A stretch of DNA of 5,374 nt, taken from positions 1 through 5,374 of the forward strand of contig JAUHZL010000221.1 of NCBI GenBank assembly GCA_030425945.1, in the 5' to 3' direction. The DNA is from Alphaproteobacteria bacterium (GTDB lineage Bacteria > Pseudomonadota > Alphaproteobacteria > Rhodobacterales > Rhodobacteraceae). Shown here in pieces: positions 1 through 5,293 of this stretch. The notes under the pieces are model-generated. The model saw only the letters and a list, made by a program, of their open reading frames with translations, had not been told where the DNA came from and did not search any database. The translations under genes were made by a program, and so were the position numbers. Positions within the stretch are counted from its first letter, which is position 1. Each line of letters starts with the position of its first letter.

Positions 1-43
1 TGATATCCGGCCCCGAGACGCCACCATCGACGGGTCGCAGAAC

Positions 44-48
44 GGAGG
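44..48 (+). promoter_or_regulatory. Ribosome binding site of the SDR reductase gene
   Basis: GGAGG lies 7 nt before the ATG at 56. It fixes that ATG as the start, although the same frame stays open to the window edge with no earlier start codon. Confidence 0.8.
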
Positions 49-55
49 ACCTGCC

Positions 56-1078
56 ATGACCACCGCCCTTGTCACCGGGGCCAGTGGCTTCATCGCCAAG
101 CATGTCGTGCTGCAGCTTCTGCAGTCCGGACATGACGTGGTGGGCACCTTTCGGACCCCGGACCGGGCGCAGGAAGTACGCGACGCCGTCACCCCGCACC
201 TGGAGCCCGATGCCCTGGAACGACTGCGGTTCGTGACCCTCGACCTGTCACGGGACGGTGGCTGGGACACCGCGATGGACGGGGTGGACGTGCTGGTGCA
301 CACCGCCTCGCCGTTTCCGCTGGTCCAGCCGACCGACCCCGACGACGTGATCCGACCGGCCGTCGACGGCACCTTGCGGGCGCTCCGTGCGGCCAAGGCG
401 GCCGGCATCGGGCGCGTCGTGCTGACCTCGTCCGCGGCAGCGATCCTCGGCGCCGACACCCCGCCCGGGCGTGAACTGCATGACGAAACGGACTGGATCG
501 ACCCCGACGCGCCCGGGCACACGCCCTACACCCGGTCCAAGGCGCTGGCGGAACGGGCCGCGTGGCAGTTCGTCTCGGACACCGCCCCCGACCTGCGGCT
601 GACGACGATCAACCCGACGCTGGTGGTCGGCCCGCCGCTCGATGCACGGTTCGGCACCTCGGTCTCGGTGATCCGCCGGCTGTTGTCGGGCAAGGACCCG
701 ATGTTGCCGCGCTGGGGTCTGCCGCTGGTCGATGTCCGCGACATCGCCCGGATGCATGTCGTCGCCGTCGAGGACCCCGAGTCCACCGCGGGCGGGCGCT
801 TCATCGGCACGTCCGGCTTTCTCTGGATGGCGCAGATGGCGCAGGCGCTCAAGGACGCCTACCCGGACCGCAAGATCGCCACCCGCGAGGCGCCGGACTG
901 GCTGATGCGGGGCATCGCCCTCGTGGACAAGGAAGTCCGCACGATCCTGCCCGACCTCGGTGTGCGCCGGGACGCCTCGAACACCCGGGCGCGCAAGCTG
1001 ATGGGCGTGCGCTTCCTGTCGCCACGGGAAGCCGTCCGCGCGACCGCGGAAGCGCTGATTGCCAAGGGCCTCGTCTGA
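56..1078 (+). CDS. Extended SDR NAD(P)-dependent reductase, dihydroflavonol-4-reductase / aldehyde reductase type
   Basis: This 340-residue protein is a probable cytoplasmic NAD(P)H-dependent carbonyl reductase of the extended short-chain dehydrogenase family. The N-terminal Rossmann motif TGASGFIAKH is at residues 7-16. Arg33, in the GTFR segment after the second strand, is where DFR-like members usually bind the NADPH 2'-phosphate. VHTASPF (81-87) and VVLTSS (121-126) match the family, with catalytic Ser/Thr around 124-126 and the YxxxK pair at Tyr158 and Lys162. INPTLVVGP (185-193) and DVRDIARMHV (226-235) are typical of the DFR/GRE2/aldehyde-reductase branch. The length is usual for the family. 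The start is set by GGAGG 7 nt upstream. The stop is 4 nt from the convergent recO stop. The substrate cannot be read from sequence; 'NAD-dependent epimerase/dehydratase' is the generic alternative, but the DFR-like motifs favour a reductase. Confidence 0.9.
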   Translation: MTTALVTGASGFIAKHVVLQLLQSGHDVVGTFRTPDRAQEVRDAVTPHLEPDALERLRFVTLDLSRDGGWDTAMDGVDVLVHTASPFPLVQPTDPDDVIRPAVDGTLRALRAAKAAGIGRVVLTSSAAAILGADTPPGRELHDETDWIDPDAPGHTPYTRSKALAERAAWQFVSDTAPDLRLTTINPTLVVGPPLDARFGTSVSVIRRLLSGKDPMLPRWGLPLVDVRDIARMHVVAVEDPESTAGGRFIGTSGFLWMAQMAQALKDAYPDRKIATREAPDWLMRGIALVDKEVRTILPDLGVRRDASNTRARKLMGVRFLSPREAVRATAEALIAKGLV

Positions 1079-1082
1079 CGGG

Positions 1083-1805
1083 TCAGCCCCGGACCAGCCG
1101 GTCGATCAGGCGCTGTCGCGCGGCGGGCAGCGGCCGGTCATTATGCGCCGGAACCACCCGCGCTTGCAGGAAGTGACCGGTCAGGCGCAGCCCGTCGCGA
1201 ATATCGTCGAGACTGGCCGGGGCGTCCGAGGTCAGGCAGCGCGGCAGCGGCAGAAGGCGGTCGAGCCAGTTGCCCGCCCCGGCCAGCGACACCGCGCGAC
1301 CGGTGCGCGGCGACACGTGGGTCAGCCCCTCGGTCGCGCCGGTCACCGCGCAGGCGCTCAGGTCGAGACCGAAGCCGAGCGTGTCGAGCAGCGCCATTTC
1401 CCAGCCGAGGTAGAGCGGCAGCCACCCCTCGCCCGCGACGATGGCATCGAGCAGATCGACCGTCCGGCGGTAGGTGTCCGGGGCCGGGTCGCGTTCCGGC
1501 AGCGCATATCCCGCCAAGGCCAGCACCGCACCCATCCCGGCAAGGCCGAGCGGATCGCCCAGCACCGCGGCGGCGCGCGCGCGCAGCGGCTCGACCGTGT
1601 AGGCTCCGAGATGCGCCTCCAGCCGCGCCTTCCAGACCAGATCGAGCTGCGCGCCGGGTTGCAGGACCGGGGCCAGACGCCGCCCTGCCCCGCCGCGCAC
1701 CACGCCGGGGTGACGGCCATGTGCCGCCGTCAGAACGTCGATGATCGCTGCGCTCTCGCCGTGCGGCCGCACCGAGAGCAGCACCCCTTCGTCGCGCCAC
1801 TCCAT
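1083..1805 (-). CDS. recO: DNA repair protein RecO
   Basis: This is a 240-residue RecO of the RecFOR pathway, which helps load RecA onto SSB-coated single-stranded DNA and anneals complementary strands. The N-terminal MEWRDEGVLL with RPHGESAAIIDVLT (13-26) is the RecO OB-fold. A helical middle includes the DPLGLAGMGAVLALAGY region (84-100) and LYLGWEMALLDTLGFGLDL (131-149). CAVTG (152-156) and HVSPRTGRAVS (163-173) follow, the usual alphaproteobacterial form. Only Cys152 remains near the position of the four-cysteine zinc finger found in some RecO proteins; E. coli RecO also lacks that finger. ATG at 1805 is chosen because the family begins at MEWRD. No clear Shine-Dalgarno precedes it; another in-frame ATG at 1841 would add 12 residues. 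Its stop faces the SDR gene stop. It is separated from DUF1491 and era by the opposite-strand Pr6Pr gene, so it probably needs its own promoter. Confidence 0.93.
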   Translation of the reverse strand: MEWRDEGVLLSVRPHGESAAIIDVLTAAHGRHPGVVRGGAGRRLAPVLQPGAQLDLVWKARLEAHLGAYTVEPLRARAAAVLGDPLGLAGMGAVLALAGYALPERDPAPDTYRRTVDLLDAIVAGEGWLPLYLGWEMALLDTLGFGLDLSACAVTGATEGLTHVSPRTGRAVSLAGAGNWLDRLLPLPRCLTSDAPASLDDIRDGLRLTGHFLQARVVPAHNDRPLPAARQRLIDRLVRG

Positions 1806-1811
1806 GCCGCG

Positions 1812-1840
1812 AGACTGGAGAGCGCCACGTCGCTTGTCCA
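1812..1840 (-). promoter_or_regulatory. Possible promoter for recO, overlapping the divergent one
   Basis: Read on the minus strand, TGGACA (1840-1835) is 17 nt from CAGTCT (1817-1812). The -35 is good and the -10 poor. Transcription from it would begin at about the A of the recO ATG, consistent with the lack of a Shine-Dalgarno. The -35 hexamer overlaps the one proposed for the Pr6Pr gene. Confidence 0.2.
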
Positions 1841-1861
1841 TCCGTGCCGCGGCGCTAGGCT
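1834..1861 (+). promoter_or_regulatory. Possible promoter for the Pr6Pr gene
   Basis: TTGTCC (1834-1839) is followed after 16 nt by TAGGCT (1856-1861), about 30 nt before the ATG at 1891. The -10 match is partial, and the call rests mainly on location in a divergent spacer that must hold a promoter for this gene. Confidence 0.3.
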
Positions 1862-1880
1862 GCGAGGGCGGACAGGGAGC

Positions 1881-1885
1881 GGAGG
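1881..1885 (+). promoter_or_regulatory. Ribosome binding site of the Pr6Pr gene
   Basis: GGAGG lies 5 nt before the ATG at 1891. This decides the start against the open frame that runs back to an ATG at 1741 inside recO. Confidence 0.8.
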
Positions 1886-1890
1886 ACAGC

Positions 1891-2514
1891 ATGGAACGAT
1901 TGGCCCGACCGGTTGCGCTCGGCATCGCGGCAATGGCGCTGGTCGCCCTCCTGACGCGGGTCGGGCTGTCGATGCAGGAGGACGGGCGCGCCCTCGGGCC
2001 AACGCTCTGGGCATTGGGGCGCTATTTCACGATCCTCACGAACCTGCTGGTGGTCATCGGCCTCAGCGCCTGGGGACTGGGCGCGCGTGCGATCGGGCCC
2101 TCTCTGCTCGCAGGCCTCACACTGGCGATCGGCATCGTCGGCGTGGTCTTCCACCTGCTGCTGGCCGATCTTCAGGACCTTCAGGGCCTGCCGCTGCTTG
2201 TCGATCACGTCTTTCACTCAGCCGTTCCGCTGGCGACCGTGCTGTGGTGGCTGACCCTCGCCCCGAAGCACCCGATCCCGGCGACGCATCCCCTGCTCTG
2301 GCTGGTCTGGCCGCTGGCCTATGCGGTCTACGCGATCCTGCGGGGTCTGGCGGACGGCACCTATCCCTACCCGTTCCTGAACCCCGAGAAGCTCGGCTGG
2401 GCCGGGCTGGTGCAGTCGATGGCGGGGCTTCTGGTGGCCTTCGCGCTGGCCGGCTACGCGATGTGGGGTCTGGCCCGGTGGCTGCGCCCGCGTCAGTCCG
2501 CGAAGCCGTCCTGA
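1891..2514 (+). CDS. Pr6Pr family six-helix integral membrane protein
   Basis: This 207-residue protein is predicted to lie in the inner membrane with six transmembrane helices, at roughly residues 8-26, 43-62, 70-92, 107-124, 132-152 and 170-193. RYFTILTN (44-51), DHVFHSAVPLA (105-115) and the late GTYPYPFLN motif (156-164) match what I recognise as the Pr6Pr family. That family resembles the eukaryotic AIG1/ADTRP (FAR-17a) group, whose members are Thr/His-dependent lipid hydrolases. Thr47 or Thr50 with His106 or His109 could be the equivalent pair, but this is inference and no reaction should be assigned. The start is set by GGAGG 5 nt upstream and by the first helix beginning at once. The gene diverges from recO and overlaps the convergent DUF1491 gene by 22 bp. 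It lies within a minus-strand run usually free of such a gene, so it may be a lineage-specific insertion. Confidence 0.75.
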   Translation: MERLARPVALGIAAMALVALLTRVGLSMQEDGRALGPTLWALGRYFTILTNLLVVIGLSAWGLGARAIGPSLLAGLTLAIGIVGVVFHLLLADLQDLQGLPLLVDHVFHSAVPLATVLWWLTLAPKHPIPATHPLLWLVWPLAYAVYAILRGLADGTYPYPFLNPEKLGWAGLVQSMAGLLVAFALAGYAMWGLARWLRPRQSAKPS

Positions 2515-2825
2515 TCCAGCAGGTGACGCCCGTGACGATCCTCGACCTCGATCACCCAGAGGTCGGGATCGAAGCTGCGCTGGCGCGAAATGGCCGCATC
2601 CACTGCAGGCTCGTCGCCCTCGGTCAGCGTGACCCAGGTTCGCGCACCGGTCATCAGGTCGAGACTGCGGTGAAAGGCCCGCGCCTGCCCGTCGAGCGTC
2701 GCGAGCTTGACCAGCACCGCCCCGGCCGTCTCGTCCCCCCGCGCCGTCACGTAGGCCGGGATCGCCTCCGCCCGGAGCCGCGCGAGATAGGCCGCGACCC
2801 AGATGCCGGACGCAAGGCGCGCCAC
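2493..2825 (-). CDS. DUF1491 family protein
   Basis: This small soluble protein of 110 residues is conserved in alphaproteobacteria, and its biochemical function is unknown to me. Landmarks are VTARGDETAGAVLVKL (26-41), an Arg/Asp segment FHRSLD (51-56), DEPAVDAAISRQRSFDPDLW (71-90) and VIEVEDRHGRHLLD (91-104). These match the DUF1491 pattern throughout, and the length is normal. There is no signal peptide or membrane helix. The start is GTG at 2825, only 1 nt after the era stop, so translation is probably coupled to era. The last 22 bp overlap the end of the Pr6Pr gene on the other strand. A steady position behind era and before recO in relatives suggests a housekeeping link, but this is context only. 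Confidence 0.85.
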   Translation of the reverse strand: MARLASGIWVAAYLARLRAEAIPAYVTARGDETAGAVLVKLATLDGQARAFHRSLDLMTGARTWVTLTEGDEPAVDAAISRQRSFDPDLWVIEVEDRHGRHLLDQDGFAD

Positions 2826-2826
2826 G

Positions 2827-3747
2827 TCAGGCCCCGTCGCGGAAGTCGAGCCCGATCTCGGAATAGCGCTCGGCCTCTTCCAGCCAGTTCGGGCGCACCT
2901 TGACCTGCAGGAACAGGTGGACCGGGCGGCCCATCATCTCGGTCAGTTCCTCGCGGGCGAGCTTGCCGATGGCCTTGATCGACTCGCCCCGGTTGCCGAG
3001 CACGATGCCCTTGTGCCCGTCCCGCATGACGTAGATCACCTGGTCGACCCGCGCCGAGCCGTCGGGACGCTCTTCCCAGGCTTCGGTCTCGACCGTCAGC
3101 TGGTAGGGCAATTCCTGGTGCAGGCGCAGCGTCAGCTTCTCGCGGGTGATCTCGGCGGCGATCATGCGCATGGGCAGGTCGGCGATCTGGTCTTCCGGAT
3201 AAAGCCACGGCCCCTCGGGCAGCCGTTCGGCCAGCCAGCGCCGCAGATCGGCGATGCCGTGCCCGCGCTCCGCGGAGATCATGAAGGTTGCCGCGAAGGG
3301 ATAGGCGGCGTTCAGCTTCTCGGACAGGGCCAGCAGCTTCGGCGCCTCGACCCGGTCGATCTTGTTGATCGCCAGCACGACCGTCCGGTGCGCCGAAACC
3401 TTTTCGGTCAGCGCATCGAGGATCGCCTGCACCCCGGGGGTCAGGCCGCGATGCGCCTCGATCATCAGGACGACGATATCGGCATCCGCCGCCCCGCCCC
3501 AGGCCGCCGCGACCATGGCGCGGTCGAGCCGCCGCCGCGGCCGGAAGAGACCCGGCGTATCGACGAAGACGAGTTGCGCGTTGCCTTCCAGCGCGACGCC
3601 CCGGATTCGGGCGCGCGTGGTCTGCACCTTGTGGGTCACGATGGAAATCTTGGTGCCGACCATCGCGTTGGTCAGCGTGGACTTGCCCGCATTCGGCTCG
3701 CCGATCAGGGCGATGAATCCGGCGCGGGTGGTCGTGGCCTCAGTCAT
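2827..3747 (-). CDS. era: Ribosome assembly GTPase Era
   Basis: Era is a Ras-like GTPase with a C-terminal KH domain. It binds the 3' end of 16S rRNA and acts as a checkpoint in 30S subunit maturation, partly at the membrane. All GTPase motifs are present in the 306-residue product: G1 GEPNAGKS (16-23), G2 in QTTR (42-45), G3 DTPG (63-66), G4 NKID (128-131) and G5 SAE (158-160). PYQL at 214-217 starts the KH part, whose GxxG loop is GNRGESIK (251-258). The protein ends with VRPNWLEE (284-291) and a short tail, all typical. The ATG at 3747 overlaps the end of rnc by 8 nt, and DUF1491 starts 1 nt after the stop. The rnc-era pairing links rRNA processing with 30S assembly. Confidence 0.97.
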   Translation of the reverse strand: MTEATTTRAGFIALIGEPNAGKSTLTNAMVGTKISIVTHKVQTTRARIRGVALEGNAQLVFVDTPGLFRPRRRLDRAMVAAAWGGAADADIVVLMIEAHRGLTPGVQAILDALTEKVSAHRTVVLAINKIDRVEAPKLLALSEKLNAAYPFAATFMISAERGHGIADLRRWLAERLPEGPWLYPEDQIADLPMRMIAAEITREKLTLRLHQELPYQLTVETEAWEERPDGSARVDQVIYVMRDGHKGIVLGNRGESIKAIGKLAREELTEMMGRPVHLFLQVKVRPNWLEEAERYSEIGLDFRDGA

Positions 3748-4426
3748 CGGCCTGCACTTTCTTCAGCAGAGCACCGGCCGCGGCCTGCTCGGCGTTGCGT
3801 TTCGAACTGGCTTCGGCGCGGGCCGCGCGGCCATCCGCGAGACGCGCCTCGACCGTGAAGACCGGCGCGTGGGCCGGTCCGGCCCGCTCGATCTCGACGT
3901 AGTCAGGGGTCGCCATGCCCCGCCCCTGCGCCCATTCCTGCAACTCGGACTTCGCGTTGCTGACATGGGTTTCGGCCTTGACGATCCGGTCGCCCCAGAG
4001 CCGCAGCACGATGTCGCGCGCGGCGTCGAGCCCGGCATCGAGATAGACCGCCGCCAGCACCGCTTCCAGCGCGTCGGCAACGAGCGCATCCTTGCGCCGC
4101 CCGCCCGACTGCATCTCGGAGCGGCCGAGCTTCAGCACCGCCCCCAGATCGAGGCTGCGGGCGATCTCGGCGCAGGTCTCCTTGCGGACAAGCGCGTTGT
4201 AGCGCGGCGCCAGCGTGCCTTCGGCGGCCTGAACGTCTGCCTTGAACAGGGCCTCGGCGATCAGGAGGTTGAGCACCCGGTCGCCGAGAAACTCGAGCCG
4301 CTGGTTGTGCCCGCCCGTGCCCGCCGCCATCGACGGATGCGTGACGGCCTGCACCAGCAGGGCCGGGTCGGCAAACCGATGCCCCAGCCGCGCGGCGAAG
4401 GCCTCGAGTTCGCGACTGATCTTCAT
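3740..4426 (-). CDS. rnc: Ribonuclease III
   Basis: This double-strand-specific endoribonuclease processes rRNA precursors and structured mRNAs. The 228-residue product has the N-terminal catalytic domain with signature NQRLEFLGDRVL (41-52). The metal-binding residues Glu45, Asp49, Asp118 and Glu121 align with E. coli Glu41, Asp45, Asp114 and Glu117, and Glu69 aligns with Glu65. Gln42 stands where E. coli has Glu38, apparently usual in this lineage. GRSEMQSGGRRKDALVADAL (101-120) is conserved. A double-stranded RNA-binding domain covers about 157-224 and ends with the KRNAEQAAA helix (209-217). The ATG at 4426 overlaps the lepB stop as ATGA, with a weak AAGG 7 nt upstream. The same frame is open back to 4729 but only as antisense of lepB coding frame, so the longer form is rejected. 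The end overlaps era by 8 nt. Confidence 0.96.
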   Translation of the reverse strand: MKISRELEAFAARLGHRFADPALLVQAVTHPSMAAGTGGHNQRLEFLGDRVLNLLIAEALFKADVQAAEGTLAPRYNALVRKETCAEIARSLDLGAVLKLGRSEMQSGGRRKDALVADALEAVLAAVYLDAGLDAARDIVLRLWGDRIVKAETHVSNAKSELQEWAQGRGMATPDYVEIERAGPAHAPVFTVEARLADGRAARAEASSKRNAEQAAAGALLKKVQADD

Positions 4427-5205
4427 TCGAGCGCCTTGAAGAAGCGGTCCGACCGCCAGGTCCAGAAATAGACCATGCGCCGTCCCGCCGACGAGAACAT
4501 CACCCGGTCCGCCCGGCCGATCAGGTTCTCGTAGGGCACGAAACCGACGCCACCCGCGGCCTGCGCGAAGCGCGAATCCTGGCTGTTGTCGCGGTTGTCG
4601 CCGACCATGAAGTACTGGCCCTCGGGCACCACGAACTCGCGCGTGTTGTCGGCAAAGCCGGTGTCGATGTTCAGGATCGAGTGCTGCACGCCGTTCGGCA
4701 GCGTCTCGAGATACTTCTCCTTCACGCACTGCGCGCCCTCGCCGACCGGCGCGTTGGCGCAGCGCGGATAGTTGCCCAGCGGGCCCTGACGCTCGAACGT
4801 CTCGCGGAAGGTGCCGTCGTCCTCGACCTGCACCGGCGTGCCGTTCAGGATCAGCCGGCCATCCCGGAACTGGACTCGATCACCCGGCAGGCCGATCACC
4901 CGCTTGATGAAGTCGGCCCCGTTCACCGGGTGACGAAAAACGACGATGTCGCCGCGCTCGGGCTCCGAGCCGAAGAGGCGGCCCGAGAACGGGCACGCGG
5001 AGAACGGGCAGGAATGCCGGGAATAGCCATAGGCCATCTTGTTCACGAAGAGGAAGTCGCCGACGAGCAGCGTGTCCTTCATCGACCCCGAGGGAATCCA
5101 GAACGGCTGGAAGAACAGCGTGCGGAAGATCCCCGCGATGAGCAGCGCATAGACAATCGTCTTGATCGTCTCGACAAACCCGCCATCCGAACTTTTCGCC
5201 GCCAT
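4423..5205 (-). CDS. lepB: Type I signal peptidase (leader peptidase)
   Basis: This serine protease of family S26 removes signal peptides from proteins exported by Sec or Tat. In the 260-residue form, one N-terminal membrane helix (about 12-31) anchors a catalytic domain facing the periplasm. The nucleophile is Ser41 in IPSGSM (37-42). The general base is Lys101 in DFIKRVIGLPGD (98-109). The third signature GDNRDNSQDSR is at 202-212. A segment with Cys66 and Cys71 follows the substrate-binding region, and another pair, Cys150 and Cys160, lies in a loop; these look like lineage features. ATG at 5205 is preferred over the in-frame GTG at 5220 because GAGAGG lies 7 nt before it, and the GTG would overlap that site. 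It is first in the close-packed lepB-rnc-era-DUF1491 set; its stop overlaps the rnc start by 4 nt. Confidence 0.96.
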   Translation of the reverse strand: MAAKSSDGGFVETIKTIVYALLIAGIFRTLFFQPFWIPSGSMKDTLLVGDFLFVNKMAYGYSRHSCPFSACPFSGRLFGSEPERGDIVVFRHPVNGADFIKRVIGLPGDRVQFRDGRLILNGTPVQVEDDGTFRETFERQGPLGNYPRCANAPVGEGAQCVKEKYLETLPNGVQHSILNIDTGFADNTREFVVPEGQYFMVGDNRDNSQDSRFAQAAGGVGFVPYENLIGRADRVMFSSAGRRMVYFWTWRSDRFFKALE

Positions 5206-5212
5206 ATCGCCG

Positions 5213-5218
5213 CCTCTC
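5213..5218 (-). promoter_or_regulatory. Ribosome binding site of lepB
   Basis: GAGAGG on the minus strand ends 7 nt before the ATG at 5205. It supports the 260-residue form rather than the GTG start at 5220, whose own codon touches this site. Confidence 0.7.
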
Positions 5219-5234
5219 ACCTCTGTTCGCGGCG

Positions 5235-5263
5235 TTCATGGGCGCGCGGCGCGGGGGAGTCAA
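5235..5263 (-). promoter_or_regulatory. Possible promoter for the lepB-rnc-era unit
   Basis: On the minus strand TTGACT (5263-5258) is followed after exactly 17 nt by CATGAA (5240-5235), about 30 nt before the lepB ATG. The -35 matches consensus at five of six positions, while the -10 matches at three. It lies in the only sizeable gap of the minus-strand run, just after a hairpin at the end of acpS. Confidence 0.4.
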
Positions 5264-5271
5264 CTGTGCCG

Positions 5272-5293
5272 CCGGGGCGCTTCACGCCTCCGG
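5272..5293 (-). other. Hairpin across the acpS stop codon
   Basis: CCGGGGCG (5272-5279) and CGCCTCCGG (5285-5293) can form an 8-bp GC-only stem with one bulged base and a 5-nt loop that contains acpS stop bases. No U tract follows on the minus strand, so it is not a standard intrinsic terminator. It might protect the acpS mRNA 3' end or slow readthrough into lepB. Confidence 0.4.

Noticed and set aside
562..1176. 204-codon plus-strand frame inside the SDR gene, and minus-strand frames 248-757 and 526-852
   Set aside because: All overlap the SDR gene, whose Rossmann and YxxxK motifs prove its frame. They show no family similarity.
1741..1890. 50-residue N-terminal extension of the Pr6Pr protein
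   Set aside because: It overlaps recO antisense and would place a polar Arg/Ser-rich stretch before the first helix. GGAGG precedes the ATG at 1891.
1806..1925. 40-residue N-terminal extension of RecO
   Set aside because: It runs into the Pr6Pr gene, looks noncoding, and RecO proteins begin at the MEWRDEG position.
1059..2903. 614-codon open frame on the plus strand crossing recO, the Pr6Pr gene and DUF1491
   Set aside because: It is rich in Arg, Gly, Pro and Gln with no recognisable domain and runs antisense to, or out of frame with, three well-supported genes. GC-rich DNA commonly leaves such frames open.
2803..4471. Long plus-strand open frames opposite era and rnc (2803-3858 and 3362-4471)
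   Set aside because: They are antisense shadows of era and rnc, whose motifs are complete. The translations show no domain and no ribosome binding site.
4427..4729. 101-residue N-terminal extension of RNase III
   Set aside because: The extension is out-of-frame lepB sequence; RNase III proteins begin near MKISRELEAF, and the ATG at 4426 forms the ATGA overlap.
5272..5293. Intrinsic terminator of acpS
   Set aside because: The stem is GC-rich but has a bulge and is not followed by a run of U on the minus strand, so it is listed only as a hairpin.
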